NCBI RefSeq assembly: GCF_002237655.1
Contig: NZ_NOKT01000005.1
Span: 186,001-250,000, forward strand
Length of the DNA stretch: 64,000 nucleotides
Origin: Streptomyces sp. XY006
Lineage (GTDB): Bacteria; Actinomycetota; Actinomycetes; Streptomycetales; Streptomycetaceae
Reading direction: 5' to 3'
The notes under the pieces were generated by a model. The model made no database searches. It worked only from the letters and a program-made list of their open reading frames with translations, and had not been told where the DNA came from. A program made the translations under genes and the position numbers. This document shows, one piece after another, positions 57,788-64,000 of the stretch. Within the stretch, counting starts at the first letter, position 1. Every line of letters starts with the position of its first letter.

Positions 57788-57807
57788 AGCGGAAAAATGT
57801 TTCCGCT
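57788..57807. promoter_or_regulatory. Perfect palindrome at the catalase transcript start
   Basis: AGCGGAAA-AATG-TTTCCGCT, an 8-bp perfect inverted repeat with 4-base spacer, lies 24-43 bases upstream of the catalase ATG, right after its -10 (TAGGCT). A second regulator, for example a Fur/PerR-type peroxide sensor, could bind here; the sequence alone cannot identify it. Confidence 0.65.
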
Positions 57808-57813
57808 TTGTGG

Positions 57814-57843
57814 AGCCTAGGGTCGGGGCGATCGGAGCGTCAA
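57814..57843 (-). promoter_or_regulatory. Catalase promoter
   Basis: On the minus strand TTGACG (57843-57838), 18 bases, then TAGGCT (57819-57814). The -35 lies inside the shared 19-bp element. Confidence 0.65.
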
Positions 57844-57855
57844 CAGTTTGTTGAA
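57837..57855 (-). promoter_or_regulatory. Shared 19-bp operator at catalase (copy 1)
   Basis: On the minus strand TTCAACAAACTGTTGACGC, identical over all 19 bases to copy 2 at 60645-60663. Its core TCAACA-AAC-TGTTGA is a perfect palindrome and it supplies the TTGACG -35, so a bound protein would block polymerase at both promoters. Confidence 0.75.
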
Positions 57856-57961
57856 GCGGTGGGCATGGGTGGACCGGGCGGTGCCGCCCCTTTGGGCGCG
57901 ACAGGACAGGTGTCAGCGGCGGCACCGCCCGGAGCAGGGGGAACCCTCTGCGGGGCGAGGG

Positions 57962-58855
57962 TCAGAGCTGTGCGCCGGAGAGCCGCTCCACGGCCCGCAG
58001 CAGCGCGGAGTGGTCCAGGCCGCCGTCGCCCTGCGCGCGCAGGGACGCGACCAGCTGGGCGACCACGGCGCCGACGGGCAGGGCCGCGCCGACGGTGCGG
58101 GCGGCGTCCGTGACGATGCCCATGTCCTTGTGGTGCAGGTCGATCCGGAAGCCCGGCTTGAAGTCGCGGGCGAGGAAGTTGTCCTTCTTGCGGGTCAGCA
58201 CGGTCGAGCCGGCCAGGCCGCCGCCCAGGACGTCGAGGGCCGCCTTGAGGTCCACGCCGGACTTCTCCAGGAAGACCACGGCCTCCGCGCACGCCTGGAT
58301 GTTCACGGCGACGATCAGCTGGTTGGCGGCCTTCACCGTCTGGCCGGAGCCGTGCGGGCCGCACAGCACGATCGTCTTGCCCAGCGCCTCGAAGACCGGC
58401 TTGGCCTCGTCGAAGTCGGCCTGCTCGCCGCCGACCATGATGGACAGCACCGCCTCGATCGCTCCGGCCTCACCGCCGGACACCGGGGCGTCCAGGACGC
58501 GGATGCCCTTGTCCGCCGCGGCCTGGGCGAGGTCGATCGAGGTCTGCGGGGTGATCGAGGACATGTCGATCAGCAGCGCCCCGGACCGGGCGTTCTCCAG
58601 GATGCCGTCGGGGCCGTAGGCGATGGCCTCGACCTGCGGGGAGGCGGGCACCATCGTGATGACGACGTCCGCGTCCCGCACGGCCTCGGCGATGGAGGAG
58701 GCGGCCGTTCCGCCGGCCGCGGCGAGCCGGTCCAGCTTGTCCCGCTCCAGGGTGTAGCCGGTGACCTGGTAACCCGCCTTGATCAGGTTCTCGGACATGG
58801 GGGAGCCCATGATGCCGAGGCCGATCCAGGCGACCTTGGGGAGAGTGCTGCTCAT
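57962..58855 (-). CDS. glxR: Tartronate-semialdehyde reductase (2-hydroxy-3-oxopropionate reductase)
   Basis: A 297-residue beta-hydroxyacid dehydrogenase that reduces tartronate semialdehyde to D-glycerate. The NAD(P) loop IGLGIMGSPMSENLIKAG starts at residue 11; substrate motif DAPVSGGEAGA and catalytic Lys in GSGQTVKAANQ are intact. ATG 58855 has AAAGG upstream and lies 26 bases after the hyi stop, so hyi-glxR form one operon. The enzyme takes the product of gcl. GarR is the alternative name for the same family. Confidence 0.92.
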   Translation of the reverse strand: MSSTLPKVAWIGLGIMGSPMSENLIKAGYQVTGYTLERDKLDRLAAAGGTAASSIAEAVRDADVVITMVPASPQVEAIAYGPDGILENARSGALLIDMSSITPQTSIDLAQAAADKGIRVLDAPVSGGEAGAIEAVLSIMVGGEQADFDEAKPVFEALGKTIVLCGPHGSGQTVKAANQLIVAVNIQACAEAVVFLEKSGVDLKAALDVLGGGLAGSTVLTRKKDNFLARDFKPGFRIDLHHKDMGIVTDAARTVGAALPVGAVVAQLVASLRAQGDGGLDHSALLRAVERLSGAQL

Positions 58856-58881
58856 GATGGGGTGCCTTTCGGTGCAGGGGG

Positions 58882-59703
58882 TCAGCGGGGCAGCCAGTCG
58901 AAGGCCTCGGCGCTCGGGCGGTCGCCCGGCTTGTACTCGAGGCCGACCCAGCCGTCGTAGCCCGCCTTCTTCAGCCGGTCGAGGAGGTCTTCGAGGGGGA
59001 GCGAGCCCGTGCCGGGCGCGCCGCGGCCGGGGTTGTCGGCGATCTGGACGTGGCCGGTCTTCGCGGCGAACCGCTCGATCACGGCCGGCAGGTCCTCGCC
59101 GTTCATGGACAGGTGGTAGAGGTCCATGAGGAAGCGCGCGTTGCCCAGCCCGGTGGCCGCGTTGACCCGGTCGACGACCTCGACGGCGGCGGGCGCGGAC
59201 ACCAGCGGGTACAGCGGGGACTCCGGCTTGTTCAGCGCCTCGATCAGCAGCACGGCCCCGATCCGGTCGGCGGCCCGGGCCGCGAGGGCCAGGTTCTCCA
59301 GTGCCAGCGCGTCCTGCTCGGCCGGGTCCACGCCCTCGACGCGGTTGCCGTACAGGGCGTTGAGGGCCGTGCAGCCGAGCGAGGCGGCGAAGCCCGCGGC
59401 CACGTCGATGTTGGCGCGGAACCGCTCCGACTCCGTGCCGGGCACCGACAGGGCGCCGCGGTCCGGGCCCGGCAGCTGCCCGGCGTAGAAGTTCAGCCCG
59501 GTGAGCTGGACGCCCGCGTCCTCGATCGCCCGCTTCAGGGCGTCGAGCTCGGACTGCTCGGGGGTGGGTGTGCCGGTCCAGGGCCACCACAGCTCGACCG
59601 CGGTGAAGCCGGCCGCGGCGGCGGCCGCGGGGCGCTCCAGGAGCGGGAGTTCCGTGAAGAGGATCGACAGGTTGACGTTGAAGCGCTGGTCTGCGAATCC
59701 CAT
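58882..59703 (-). CDS. hyi: Hydroxypyruvate isomerase
   Basis: A 273-residue TIM-barrel enzyme of the AP-endonuclease-2-like family interconverting hydroxypyruvate and tartronate semialdehyde. Sequence landmarks are RFNVNLSILFTELPLLERPA at the start, FTAVELWWPW, LLIEALNKPESP (first metal Glu) and GYDGWVGLEYKPGD (second Glu). ATG 59703 follows GGGAGCGCGGCC, a weak ribosome site. The promoter carries twin 15-bp boxes as at gcl. It precedes the reductase in the same operon. Confidence 0.93.
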   Translation of the reverse strand: MGFADQRFNVNLSILFTELPLLERPAAAAAAGFTAVELWWPWTGTPTPEQSELDALKRAIEDAGVQLTGLNFYAGQLPGPDRGALSVPGTESERFRANIDVAAGFAASLGCTALNALYGNRVEGVDPAEQDALALENLALAARAADRIGAVLLIEALNKPESPLYPLVSAPAAVEVVDRVNAATGLGNARFLMDLYHLSMNGEDLPAVIERFAAKTGHVQIADNPGRGAPGTGSLPLEDLLDRLKKAGYDGWVGLEYKPGDRPSAEAFDWLPR

Positions 59704-59728
59704 CGGGGCCGCGCTCCCTTCCGCTGTA

Positions 59729-59764
59729 TTTCGTATTGTGGAAGTTGCTTTCTGCTTAACGGAA
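59729..59764. promoter_or_regulatory. Twin operator at hyi (two 15-bp boxes 21 bp apart)
   Basis: TTTCGTATTGTGGAA (59729-59743) and TTCTGCTTAACGGAA (59750-59764) have centres 21 bp apart, the same spacing as at gcl. On the hyi strand they read TTCC..., matching the gcl boxes at the outer TTCC/GAA bases. They lie between the promoter and the start codon. Confidence 0.68.
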
Positions 59765-59786
59765 GACTGCCGTCGGGTCTCCCCGC

Positions 59787-59813
59787 TTGTCAAGAGGGCG
59801 TGTCGGCTAGGGT
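59787..59813. promoter_or_regulatory. Divergent promoter region with shared -35 palindrome
   Basis: CTTGTCAAG is palindromic: on the minus strand it gives TTGACA as -35 for hyi (with CAGTCT 18 bases on), and on the plus strand TTGTCA (59787-59792), 15 bases and TAGGGT (59808-59813) for the gene at 59864. The plus-strand spacer is shorter than usual, so that half is less certain. Confidence 0.5.
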
Positions 59814-59863
59814 CGCCTCGTGGCGGGCCCGGCGGGTCCGAGTCATCACAGTCAGGGGGCACT

Positions 59864-60115
59864 ATGCGCTTGAGGGTGGAGTTCACGACCGAGCCCTTCG
59901 ACCTGGACGAGGCGCCCGCGCACGCGCTGGTCGCCCGGGAGGTCGTGGAGGGCGCCGAGCTGGACGCCGTGGACGTCGGCCCGTTCGGCAACACCGCGCA
60001 GGGCGGCGCCGACGCGGTGCTCGCCGCCGTGGACGCCCTGCTGCGCAGGACCCTGGAGGCCGGCGCCACCCGGATCTCGCTCCAGGTCAACGTGGTCGAG
60101 GAGGGCGAGGCATGA
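59864..60115 (+). CDS. Small hypothetical protein, coupled to HTH protein
   Basis: An 83-residue alpha/beta protein (MRLRVEFTTEPFDLDEAPAH start; DVGPFGNTAQGGADAVLAAV middle; RISLQVNVVEEGEA end), possibly a ferredoxin-like or ACT-like fold. I do not recognise the family. CAGGGGG precedes ATG 59864. Its stop overlaps the start of the next gene (ATGA), which has a DNA-binding helix-turn-helix; the two probably act together, perhaps as a regulator with a ligand-binding or partner subunit for this catabolic region. Confidence 0.7.
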   Translation: MRLRVEFTTEPFDLDEAPAHALVAREVVEGAELDAVDVGPFGNTAQGGADAVLAAVDALLRRTLEAGATRISLQVNVVEEGEA

Positions 60116-60480
60116 CCGGCACGGGGGACGAGCCGTTCATCGCGGCCGTCAAGCCCCTGGTCGACGCCATGGGCGGCGAGATGATGCCCCCCGACGAGGC
60201 CGGCCCCGACGACGTCGTGCTGTCCTGGGAGGGCCGCGACGCCGTCGCCGTACGGCTGCCGCAGCTCGCCGACTCCCTCGATCACATCCTGGCCGCCATG
60301 GAGCGCCGCAAGGGCATGCCGCTGGCCGATCTGGACCGCAAGGCCAAGCAGGAGGTCGTGCGCATACTGGAGGCGCGCGGCGCCTTCTCCGTGCGGCACG
60401 GCGTGGAGACGGTGGCGAGCGCCCTCGGCGTCAGCCGCTTCACCGTGTACAACTACCTCAACCGCGAGAAGGGGTCCTGA
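60112..60480 (+). CDS. Helix-turn-helix protein of unknown target
   Basis: A 122-residue protein. The first 70 residues (PFIAAVKPLVDAMGGEMMPP, VVLSWEGRDAVAVRLPQLADSL) form an uncharacterised domain; the last 45 (GMPLADLDRKAKQEVVRILE, then VRHGVETVASALGVSRFTVYNYLNRE) contain a clear Fis/PucR-like helix-turn-helix at the C-terminus. It sits between the hyi operon and the urate operon, so it is the only candidate transcription factor in this region for the shared 19-bp operator or the twin boxes. Coupled to the preceding gene by an ATGA overlap. Confidence 0.78.
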   Translation: MTGTGDEPFIAAVKPLVDAMGGEMMPPDEAGPDDVVLSWEGRDAVAVRLPQLADSLDHILAAMERRKGMPLADLDRKAKQEVVRILEARGAFSVRHGVETVASALGVSRFTVYNYLNREKGS

Positions 60481-60500
60481 CCGGGCCGTTCCCGGCCGCC

Positions 60501-60569
60501 GACCGGCTCCTGACCGGGGCCCTGACCGGCTCCTGACCGGGGCCCTGACCGGCTCCTGACCGGGCCTCT
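60501..60569 (+). repeat. Three tandem copies of a 23-bp unit
   Basis: The unit GACCGGCTCCTGACCGGGGC + CCT occurs at 60501-60523, 60524-60546 and 60547-60569; the first two are identical and the third differs near its end, then a partial copy follows. It lies 21 bases after the HTH gene stop, upstream of the urate operon promoter. It may act as a weak terminator region or be a slippage array. Confidence 0.8.
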
Positions 60570-60644
60570 GACCGGCCCCTTCCCGTCCTCGGCCGTCCCC
60601 CGCCGCCGCCCCCCGGTTTCCGCGTCGTTTCCCCACCGCGAATT

Positions 60645-60663
60645 TTCAACAAACTGTTGACGC
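60645..60663 (+). promoter_or_regulatory. Shared 19-bp operator at urate operon (copy 2), with promoter
   Basis: TTCAACAAACTGTTGACGC, identical to copy 1 at the catalase gene. It contributes TTGACG (60657-60662) as -35; a TTAGCT/TAGCTA sequence at 60681-60687 is the likely -10. The uraD GTG is at 60737. No other copy is present in the window as far as I can see. Confidence 0.75.
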
Positions 60664-60736
60664 GCTGTCGCGGGAGGGCGTTAGCTATCGGCACGCCCGT
60701 TCAGCACGACGGCCGCATCCGGCCACGGAGGCTCCC

Positions 60737-61246
60737 GTGACTTCCACTTCCACGCCGCCGGGCCTGGCCCGGTTCAACACCCTGGAGGAGCACGCGGCCC
60801 GCACCGCGCTCCACGAGGCGTGCGCCTCCACGGCGTGGGCGCGACGCCTGCTCGCCGGCCGCCCCTACGCCACCGTCGAGGACCTGTACGCCGCGAGCGA
60901 CGCCGCCACGGCGGAGCTGACCGCCCCGGACCTCGACGAGGCGATGGCCGGCCACCCGCCCATCGGCCGCCCCAAGCCCGGCGACCCCACCTCGGCCCGC
61001 GAACAGCGCGGCATGGCCGGCGCCTCCGACGAGCTCAAGGCGGAGATGCTGGAACTGAACCTCGCCTATCAGGAGAGGTTCGGCCATGTCTTCCTGATCT
61101 GCGCGACCGGCCGTACCGGCGAGCAGATGCGCGACGCGGTCAAGGAGCGGATCGGCAACACGCCGGAGCGGGAGCGGGAGATCGTCCGCACCGAACTGGG
61201 GAAGATCAACCGCATCCGCCTGGCCCGACTCGTCGAAGAGGACTGA
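60737..61246 (+). CDS. uraD: OHCU decarboxylase
   Basis: A 169-residue enzyme that decarboxylates 2-oxo-4-hydroxy-4-carboxy-5-ureidoimidazoline to S-allantoin, last of the three urate-to-allantoin steps. FNTLEEHAARTALHEACAST starts the fold; AGHPPIGRP contains the catalytic His; SAREQRGM and LNLAYQERFGHVFLICATGR are family signatures. GTG 60737 follows GGAGG. First of uraD-uraH-uricase, eight bases before the next gene. Confidence 0.92.
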   Translation: MTSTSTPPGLARFNTLEEHAARTALHEACASTAWARRLLAGRPYATVEDLYAASDAATAELTAPDLDEAMAGHPPIGRPKPGDPTSAREQRGMAGASDELKAEMLELNLAYQERFGHVFLICATGRTGEQMRDAVKERIGNTPEREREIVRTELGKINRIRLARLVEED

Positions 61247-61253
61247 CAGCACC

Positions 61254-61649
61254 ATGAGCACCTCCGCCACCGCGTCCGTGTCCACGCACATCCTGGACAC
61301 CAGCGCCGGCCGCCCGGCCGAGGGCGTCGCCGTCCACCTGTCCGCCCGGTCCGGGCGCGCGGCCGACTGGCGGGCGCTCGGCGGCTCCGCGACCGACGCG
61401 GACGGCCGGTGCAAGGACCTCCCGGCCCTGCCGGAGGGAACCACCCACGTACGGCTCGACTTCGCCGTCGAGCCGTACTTCGAGAAGAAGCAAGCCGATG
61501 CGCAGCAGGACGCCCCCGCGAATCGGGACAGCGGCGCCGGTGTGTTCTTCCCGGAGGTGGCGATCACGTTCGCCGTCGTCCCGGGCGAGCACTACCACGT
61601 ACCGCTGCTGCTCAACCCGTTCGGCTACTCCGTATACCGAGGGAGCTAG
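61254..61649 (+). CDS. uraH: 5-Hydroxyisourate hydrolase (transthyretin-like)
   Basis: A 131-residue transthyretin-fold enzyme hydrolysing 5-hydroxyisourate to OHCU. STHILDTSAGRPAEGVAVHL at the N-terminus holds the catalytic His, and the C-terminal YSVYRGS tail is the universal HIU-hydrolase signature. An insertion of about 12 residues (EKKQADAQQDAPANRDSGAG) lengthens the usual loop. ATG 61254 has CAGCACC upstream. It lies between uraD and uricase. Confidence 0.94.
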   Translation: MSTSATASVSTHILDTSAGRPAEGVAVHLSARSGRAADWRALGGSATDADGRCKDLPALPEGTTHVRLDFAVEPYFEKKQADAQQDAPANRDSGAGVFFPEVAITFAVVPGEHYHVPLLLNPFGYSVYRGS

Positions 61650-61653
61650 CTAA

Positions 61654-62601
61654 ATGACCGTCAATTCCCGCCCTGGCCGCCCTGTCCTGCTGGGACAGAA
61701 CCAGTACGGCAAGGCCGAGAACCGAGTCGTGAAGATCACGCGGGACGGCGCCACCCACCACATCAAGGACCTGAACGTGTCCGTGGCGCTGAGCGGCGAC
61801 ATGGACGACGTCCACTACTCCGGCTCGAACGCCAACGTCCTGCCGACCGACACCACCAAGAACACGGTGTTCGCGTTCGCCAAGGAGCACGGCATCGAGT
61901 CCGCCGAGCAGTTCGGCATCCACCTCGCCCGGCACTTCGTCACCAGCCAGGAGCCGATCCACCGGGCCCGGATCCGCATCGAGGAGTTCGCCTGGGAGCG
62001 GATCGAGGCCTCCGACGCCAACTCGCAGTTCATCGGCGCCGACGAGGTCAAGCACTCCTTCGTCCGCAAGGGCCAGGAGACCCGCCTCACGCAGATCACC
62101 TACGACGGTGAGCGCTGGGAGGTGATCTCGGGCCTGAAGGACCTGGTCGTGATGAACTCGACCAACTCCGAGTTCTGGGGCTACGTCAAGGACAAGTACA
62201 CGACCCTGAAGGAGGCCTACGACCGCATCCTGGCCACCGAGGTCTCCGGCCGCTGGCGGTTCAACTGGACCGACGACGAGGAGCGCATGCCGAACTGGGA
62301 GAAGTCCTACGAGCAGGTGAAGAAGCACATGCTCCAGGCCTTCGCCGAGACGTACTCGCTCTCGCTGCAGCAGACGCTGTACCAGATGGGCGCGCGGATC
62401 ATCAACCACCGCAGCGAGATCGACGAGGTCCGCTTCTCGCTCCCGAACAAGCACCACTTCCTGGTCGACCTGGAGCCGTTCGGGCTGAAGAACGACAACG
62501 AGGTCTACTACGCCGCCGACCGGCCCTACGGCCTGATCGAGGCGACGATCCTGCGGGAGGGCTGCGAGCCGCGCATCCCGGTGGACCTCACCAACCTCTG
62601 A
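61654..62601 (+). CDS. pucL: Urate oxidase (uricase)
   Basis: A 315-residue T-fold enzyme that oxidises urate to 5-hydroxyisourate, producing H2O2, without a cofactor. LLGQNQYGKAENRVVKI supplies the catalytic Lys, LPTDTTKNTVFAFAKE the Thr and LPNKHHFLVDLEPFG the His of the K-T-H set; the ending NEVYYAADRPYGLIEATI is typical. ATG 61654 follows GGGAGCTAG. Names vary (uaZ, uox, pucL). A hairpin at 62620-62652 lies between it and the following deaminase-like gene. Confidence 0.96.
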   Translation: MTVNSRPGRPVLLGQNQYGKAENRVVKITRDGATHHIKDLNVSVALSGDMDDVHYSGSNANVLPTDTTKNTVFAFAKEHGIESAEQFGIHLARHFVTSQEPIHRARIRIEEFAWERIEASDANSQFIGADEVKHSFVRKGQETRLTQITYDGERWEVISGLKDLVVMNSTNSEFWGYVKDKYTTLKEAYDRILATEVSGRWRFNWTDDEERMPNWEKSYEQVKKHMLQAFAETYSLSLQQTLYQMGARIINHRSEIDEVRFSLPNKHHFLVDLEPFGLKNDNEVYYAADRPYGLIEATILREGCEPRIPVDLTNL

Positions 62602-62619
62602 CGTTCCCTTTTTCGGCAC

Positions 62620-62652
62620 CCGTGGCCGGGGGAACCCGTCTCCCGGCCACGG
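62620..62652. terminator. Hairpin between uricase and deaminase-like gene
   Basis: A perfect 11-bp stem (CCGTGGCCGGG at 62620-62630 and complement at 62642-62652) with an 11-base loop, preceded by CCTTTTT. It may attenuate transcription into the downstream gene. Confidence 0.6.
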
Positions 62653-62710
62653 CACTCAAAACTCCCGGGGTCCTGCCGTGCCCTCTCCACATCAGCGCAA
62701 AGGACGAACC

Positions 62711-64000
62711 ATGGCAGCAGACCGGCGCATCGTCATCGAGAACTGTGCGATCGCGACCGTCGACGCGCACGACACCGAGTACGCCTCCGGACACGTCGTC
62801 ATCGCCGGCAACCGCGTCGAATCCCTCGGCGCGGGCCCCGCCCCCGAGGGCCTGGAGAACGTGGCCCGCCGCATCGACGCCTCCGGCCACCTCGTGACCC
62901 CCGGCCTGGTCAACACGCATCACCACTTCTACCAGTGGATCACCCGCGGCCTGGCCACGGACCACAACCTCTTCGACTGGCTCGTCGCGCTCTACCCCAC
63001 CTGGGCGCGCATCGACGAGCCGATGGTCCGCGCGGCGGCCCAGGGCTCGCTCGCGATGATGGCCCGCGGCGGCGTCACCACCGCCATGGACCACCACTAC
63101 GTCTTCCCGCGGGGCTCCGGCGACCTCTCCGGCGCGATCATCGGCGCCGCCCGCGACATGGGCGTCCGCTTCACCCTCGCCCGCGGCTCCATGGACCGCA
63201 GCGAGAAGGACGGCGGCCTGCCCCCGGACTTCGCCGTGGAGACCCTTGACGGCGCGCTCGCGGCCACCGAGGAGACCGTGCGCCGCCACCACGACTCCTC
63301 CTTCGACGCCATGACCCAGGTCGCCGTCGCGCCCTGCTCGCCCTTCTCCGTCTCCACCGAGCTGCTGCGCGACGGCGCCCAGCTGGCCCGCCGCCTCGGC
63401 GTGCGCCTGCACACCCACGGCTCGGAGACCGTGGAGGAGGAGAAGTTCTGCCACGAGCTGTTCGGCATGGGCCCGACCGACTACTTCGAGTCCACCGGCT
63501 GGCTCGGCGAGGACGTGTGGATGGCGCACTGCGTCCACATGAACGACTCCGACATCGCCGCCTTCGCCCGCACCAGGACCGGCGTCGCGCACTGCCCCTC
63601 CTCCAACGCCCGCCTCGCGGCCGGCATCGCCCGCGTCCCCGACATGCTCGCCGCCGGCGTCCCCGTCGGCCTCGGCGTCGACGGCACCGCCTCGAACGAG
63701 TCCGGCGAACTCCACACCGAGCTGCGCAACGCCCTGCTCATCAACCGCCTCGGGGGCCACAGGGAGGCCGCGCTCAACGCCCGCCAGGCGCTGCGCCTGG
63801 GCACCCACGGCGGCGCCCAGGTCCTCGGGCGGGCGGCGGAGGTCGGCTCCCTGGAGCCCGGCAAGCTCGCCGACCTGGTGCTGTGGCGGATGGACACCCT
63901 CGCCCACGCCTCCATCGCCGACCCGGTGACCGCGCTGGTCTTCGGCGCGGCGGCCCCGGTCACCGCCTCCTTCGTGAACGGCCGGCAGATCGTCGAGGAC
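62711..64000 (+). CDS. 8-Oxoguanine/guanine deaminase-like amidohydrolase (3' end outside window)
   Basis: Reading from ATG 62711 gives 430 residues with no stop before the window ends; full family length is about 455-470. The amidohydrolase-fold motifs are TPGLVNTHHHFYQWI (metal His70 and His72), GSETVEEEKFCHELF with HTHGSET before it, MAHCVHMNDSDI and GVDGTASNESGEL (Asp). The NTHHHFYQ form resembles 8-oxoguanine deaminase and related guanine/hydroxyxanthine deaminases. It would send purine bases toward xanthine and urate, which fits its place after uricase. Substrate is not settled by motif alone. Confidence 0.85.
   Translation, partial: MAADRRIVIENCAIATVDAHDTEYASGHVVIAGNRVESLGAGPAPEGLENVARRIDASGHLVTPGLVNTHHHFYQWITRGLATDHNLFDWLVALYPTWARIDEPMVRAAAQGSLAMMARGGVTTAMDHHYVFPRGSGDLSGAIIGAARDMGVRFTLARGSMDRSEKDGGLPPDFAVETLDGALAATEETVRRHHDSSFDAMTQVAVAPCSPFSVSTELLRDGAQLARRLGVRLHTHGSETVEEEKFCHELFGMGPTDYFESTGWLGEDVWMAHCVHMNDSDIAAFARTRTGVAHCPSSNARLAAGIARVPDMLAAGVPVGLGVDGTASNESGELHTELRNALLINRLGGHREAALNARQALRLGTHGGAQVLGRAAEVGSLEPGKLADLVLWRMDTLAHASIADPVTALVFGAAAPVTASFVNGRQIVED

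Overview
The window is chromosomal DNA from a high-GC actinomycete, almost certainly a Streptomyces. Coding regions have nearly all G or C at third positions, genes overlap by GTGA/ATGA junctions, and there are -10 elements set so close to start codons that leaderless transcripts are likely. The gene families (LAL regulators, GAF-LuxR regulators, CBM2-bearing cellulases, methylmalonyl-CoA mutase with MeaB, twin CxxC orphan proteins) are typical of the genus. I see no tRNA, rRNA, CRISPR array, insertion sequence or phage gene.

Layout. (1) 1-9.3 kb: a tightly overlapping sugar operon with ADP/NDP-heptose genes (gmhB, gmhA, hldE), two GT9 heptosyltransferase-like genes and several other glycosyltransferases; two of its genes carry a frameshift. 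A pyruvyl-transferase-like gene and a DUF3040 membrane protein follow on the other strand. (2) 10.8-18.6 kb: AraC regulator, VOC protein, DHA2-type MFS exporter, pntAB transhydrogenase, and argG with an ARG-box-like operator. (3) 18.7-23.6 kb: mutA-mutB-meaB, the B12-dependent methylmalonyl-CoA mutase operon. (4) 23.9-30.4 kb: SDR, a CYP152-type peroxygenase P450, a DUF2231-Rieske fusion, DUF1360 protein, a membrane Ser/Thr kinase and a partner protein with a similar outer domain. (5) 30.5-40.3 kb: a 1195-residue PutP-like symporter fused to PAS, GAF, PP2C and HATPase domains, an AlkZ-like glycosylase, a secreted trypsin and two LuxR-type regulators. (6) 40.4-43.7 kb: two overlapping acyl-CoA ligases. 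(7) 43.7-52.2 kb: a cellulose-degradation locus: LacI/CebR-like repressor, GH12, GH3, GH6 and AA10 LPMO, with CebR-type palindromes just downstream of a good promoter. (8) 53-64 kb: purine/glyoxylate catabolism: gcl, catalase, glxR, hyi, two small genes, then uraD-uraH-uricase and an 8-oxoguanine/guanine deaminase-like gene that runs off the end.

How the genes work together. In region 8 uricase, HIU hydrolase and OHCU decarboxylase take urate to allantoin; gcl, glxR and hyi handle glyoxylate released further down that route; the catalase can remove the peroxide made by uricase. The DNA supports this: one 19-bp element containing a perfect palindrome covers the -35 of both the catalase and the urate operon, while gcl and hyi share a different operator made of two 15-bp half-symmetric boxes exactly 21 bp apart. 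In region 7 the repressor, the palindromes and four secreted enzymes form one self-contained cellulose-utilisation unit. The most unusual single proteins are the symporter-phosphatase fusion and the P450, which keeps the Phe/His/Arg active-site set of the alkene-forming enzyme OleT.
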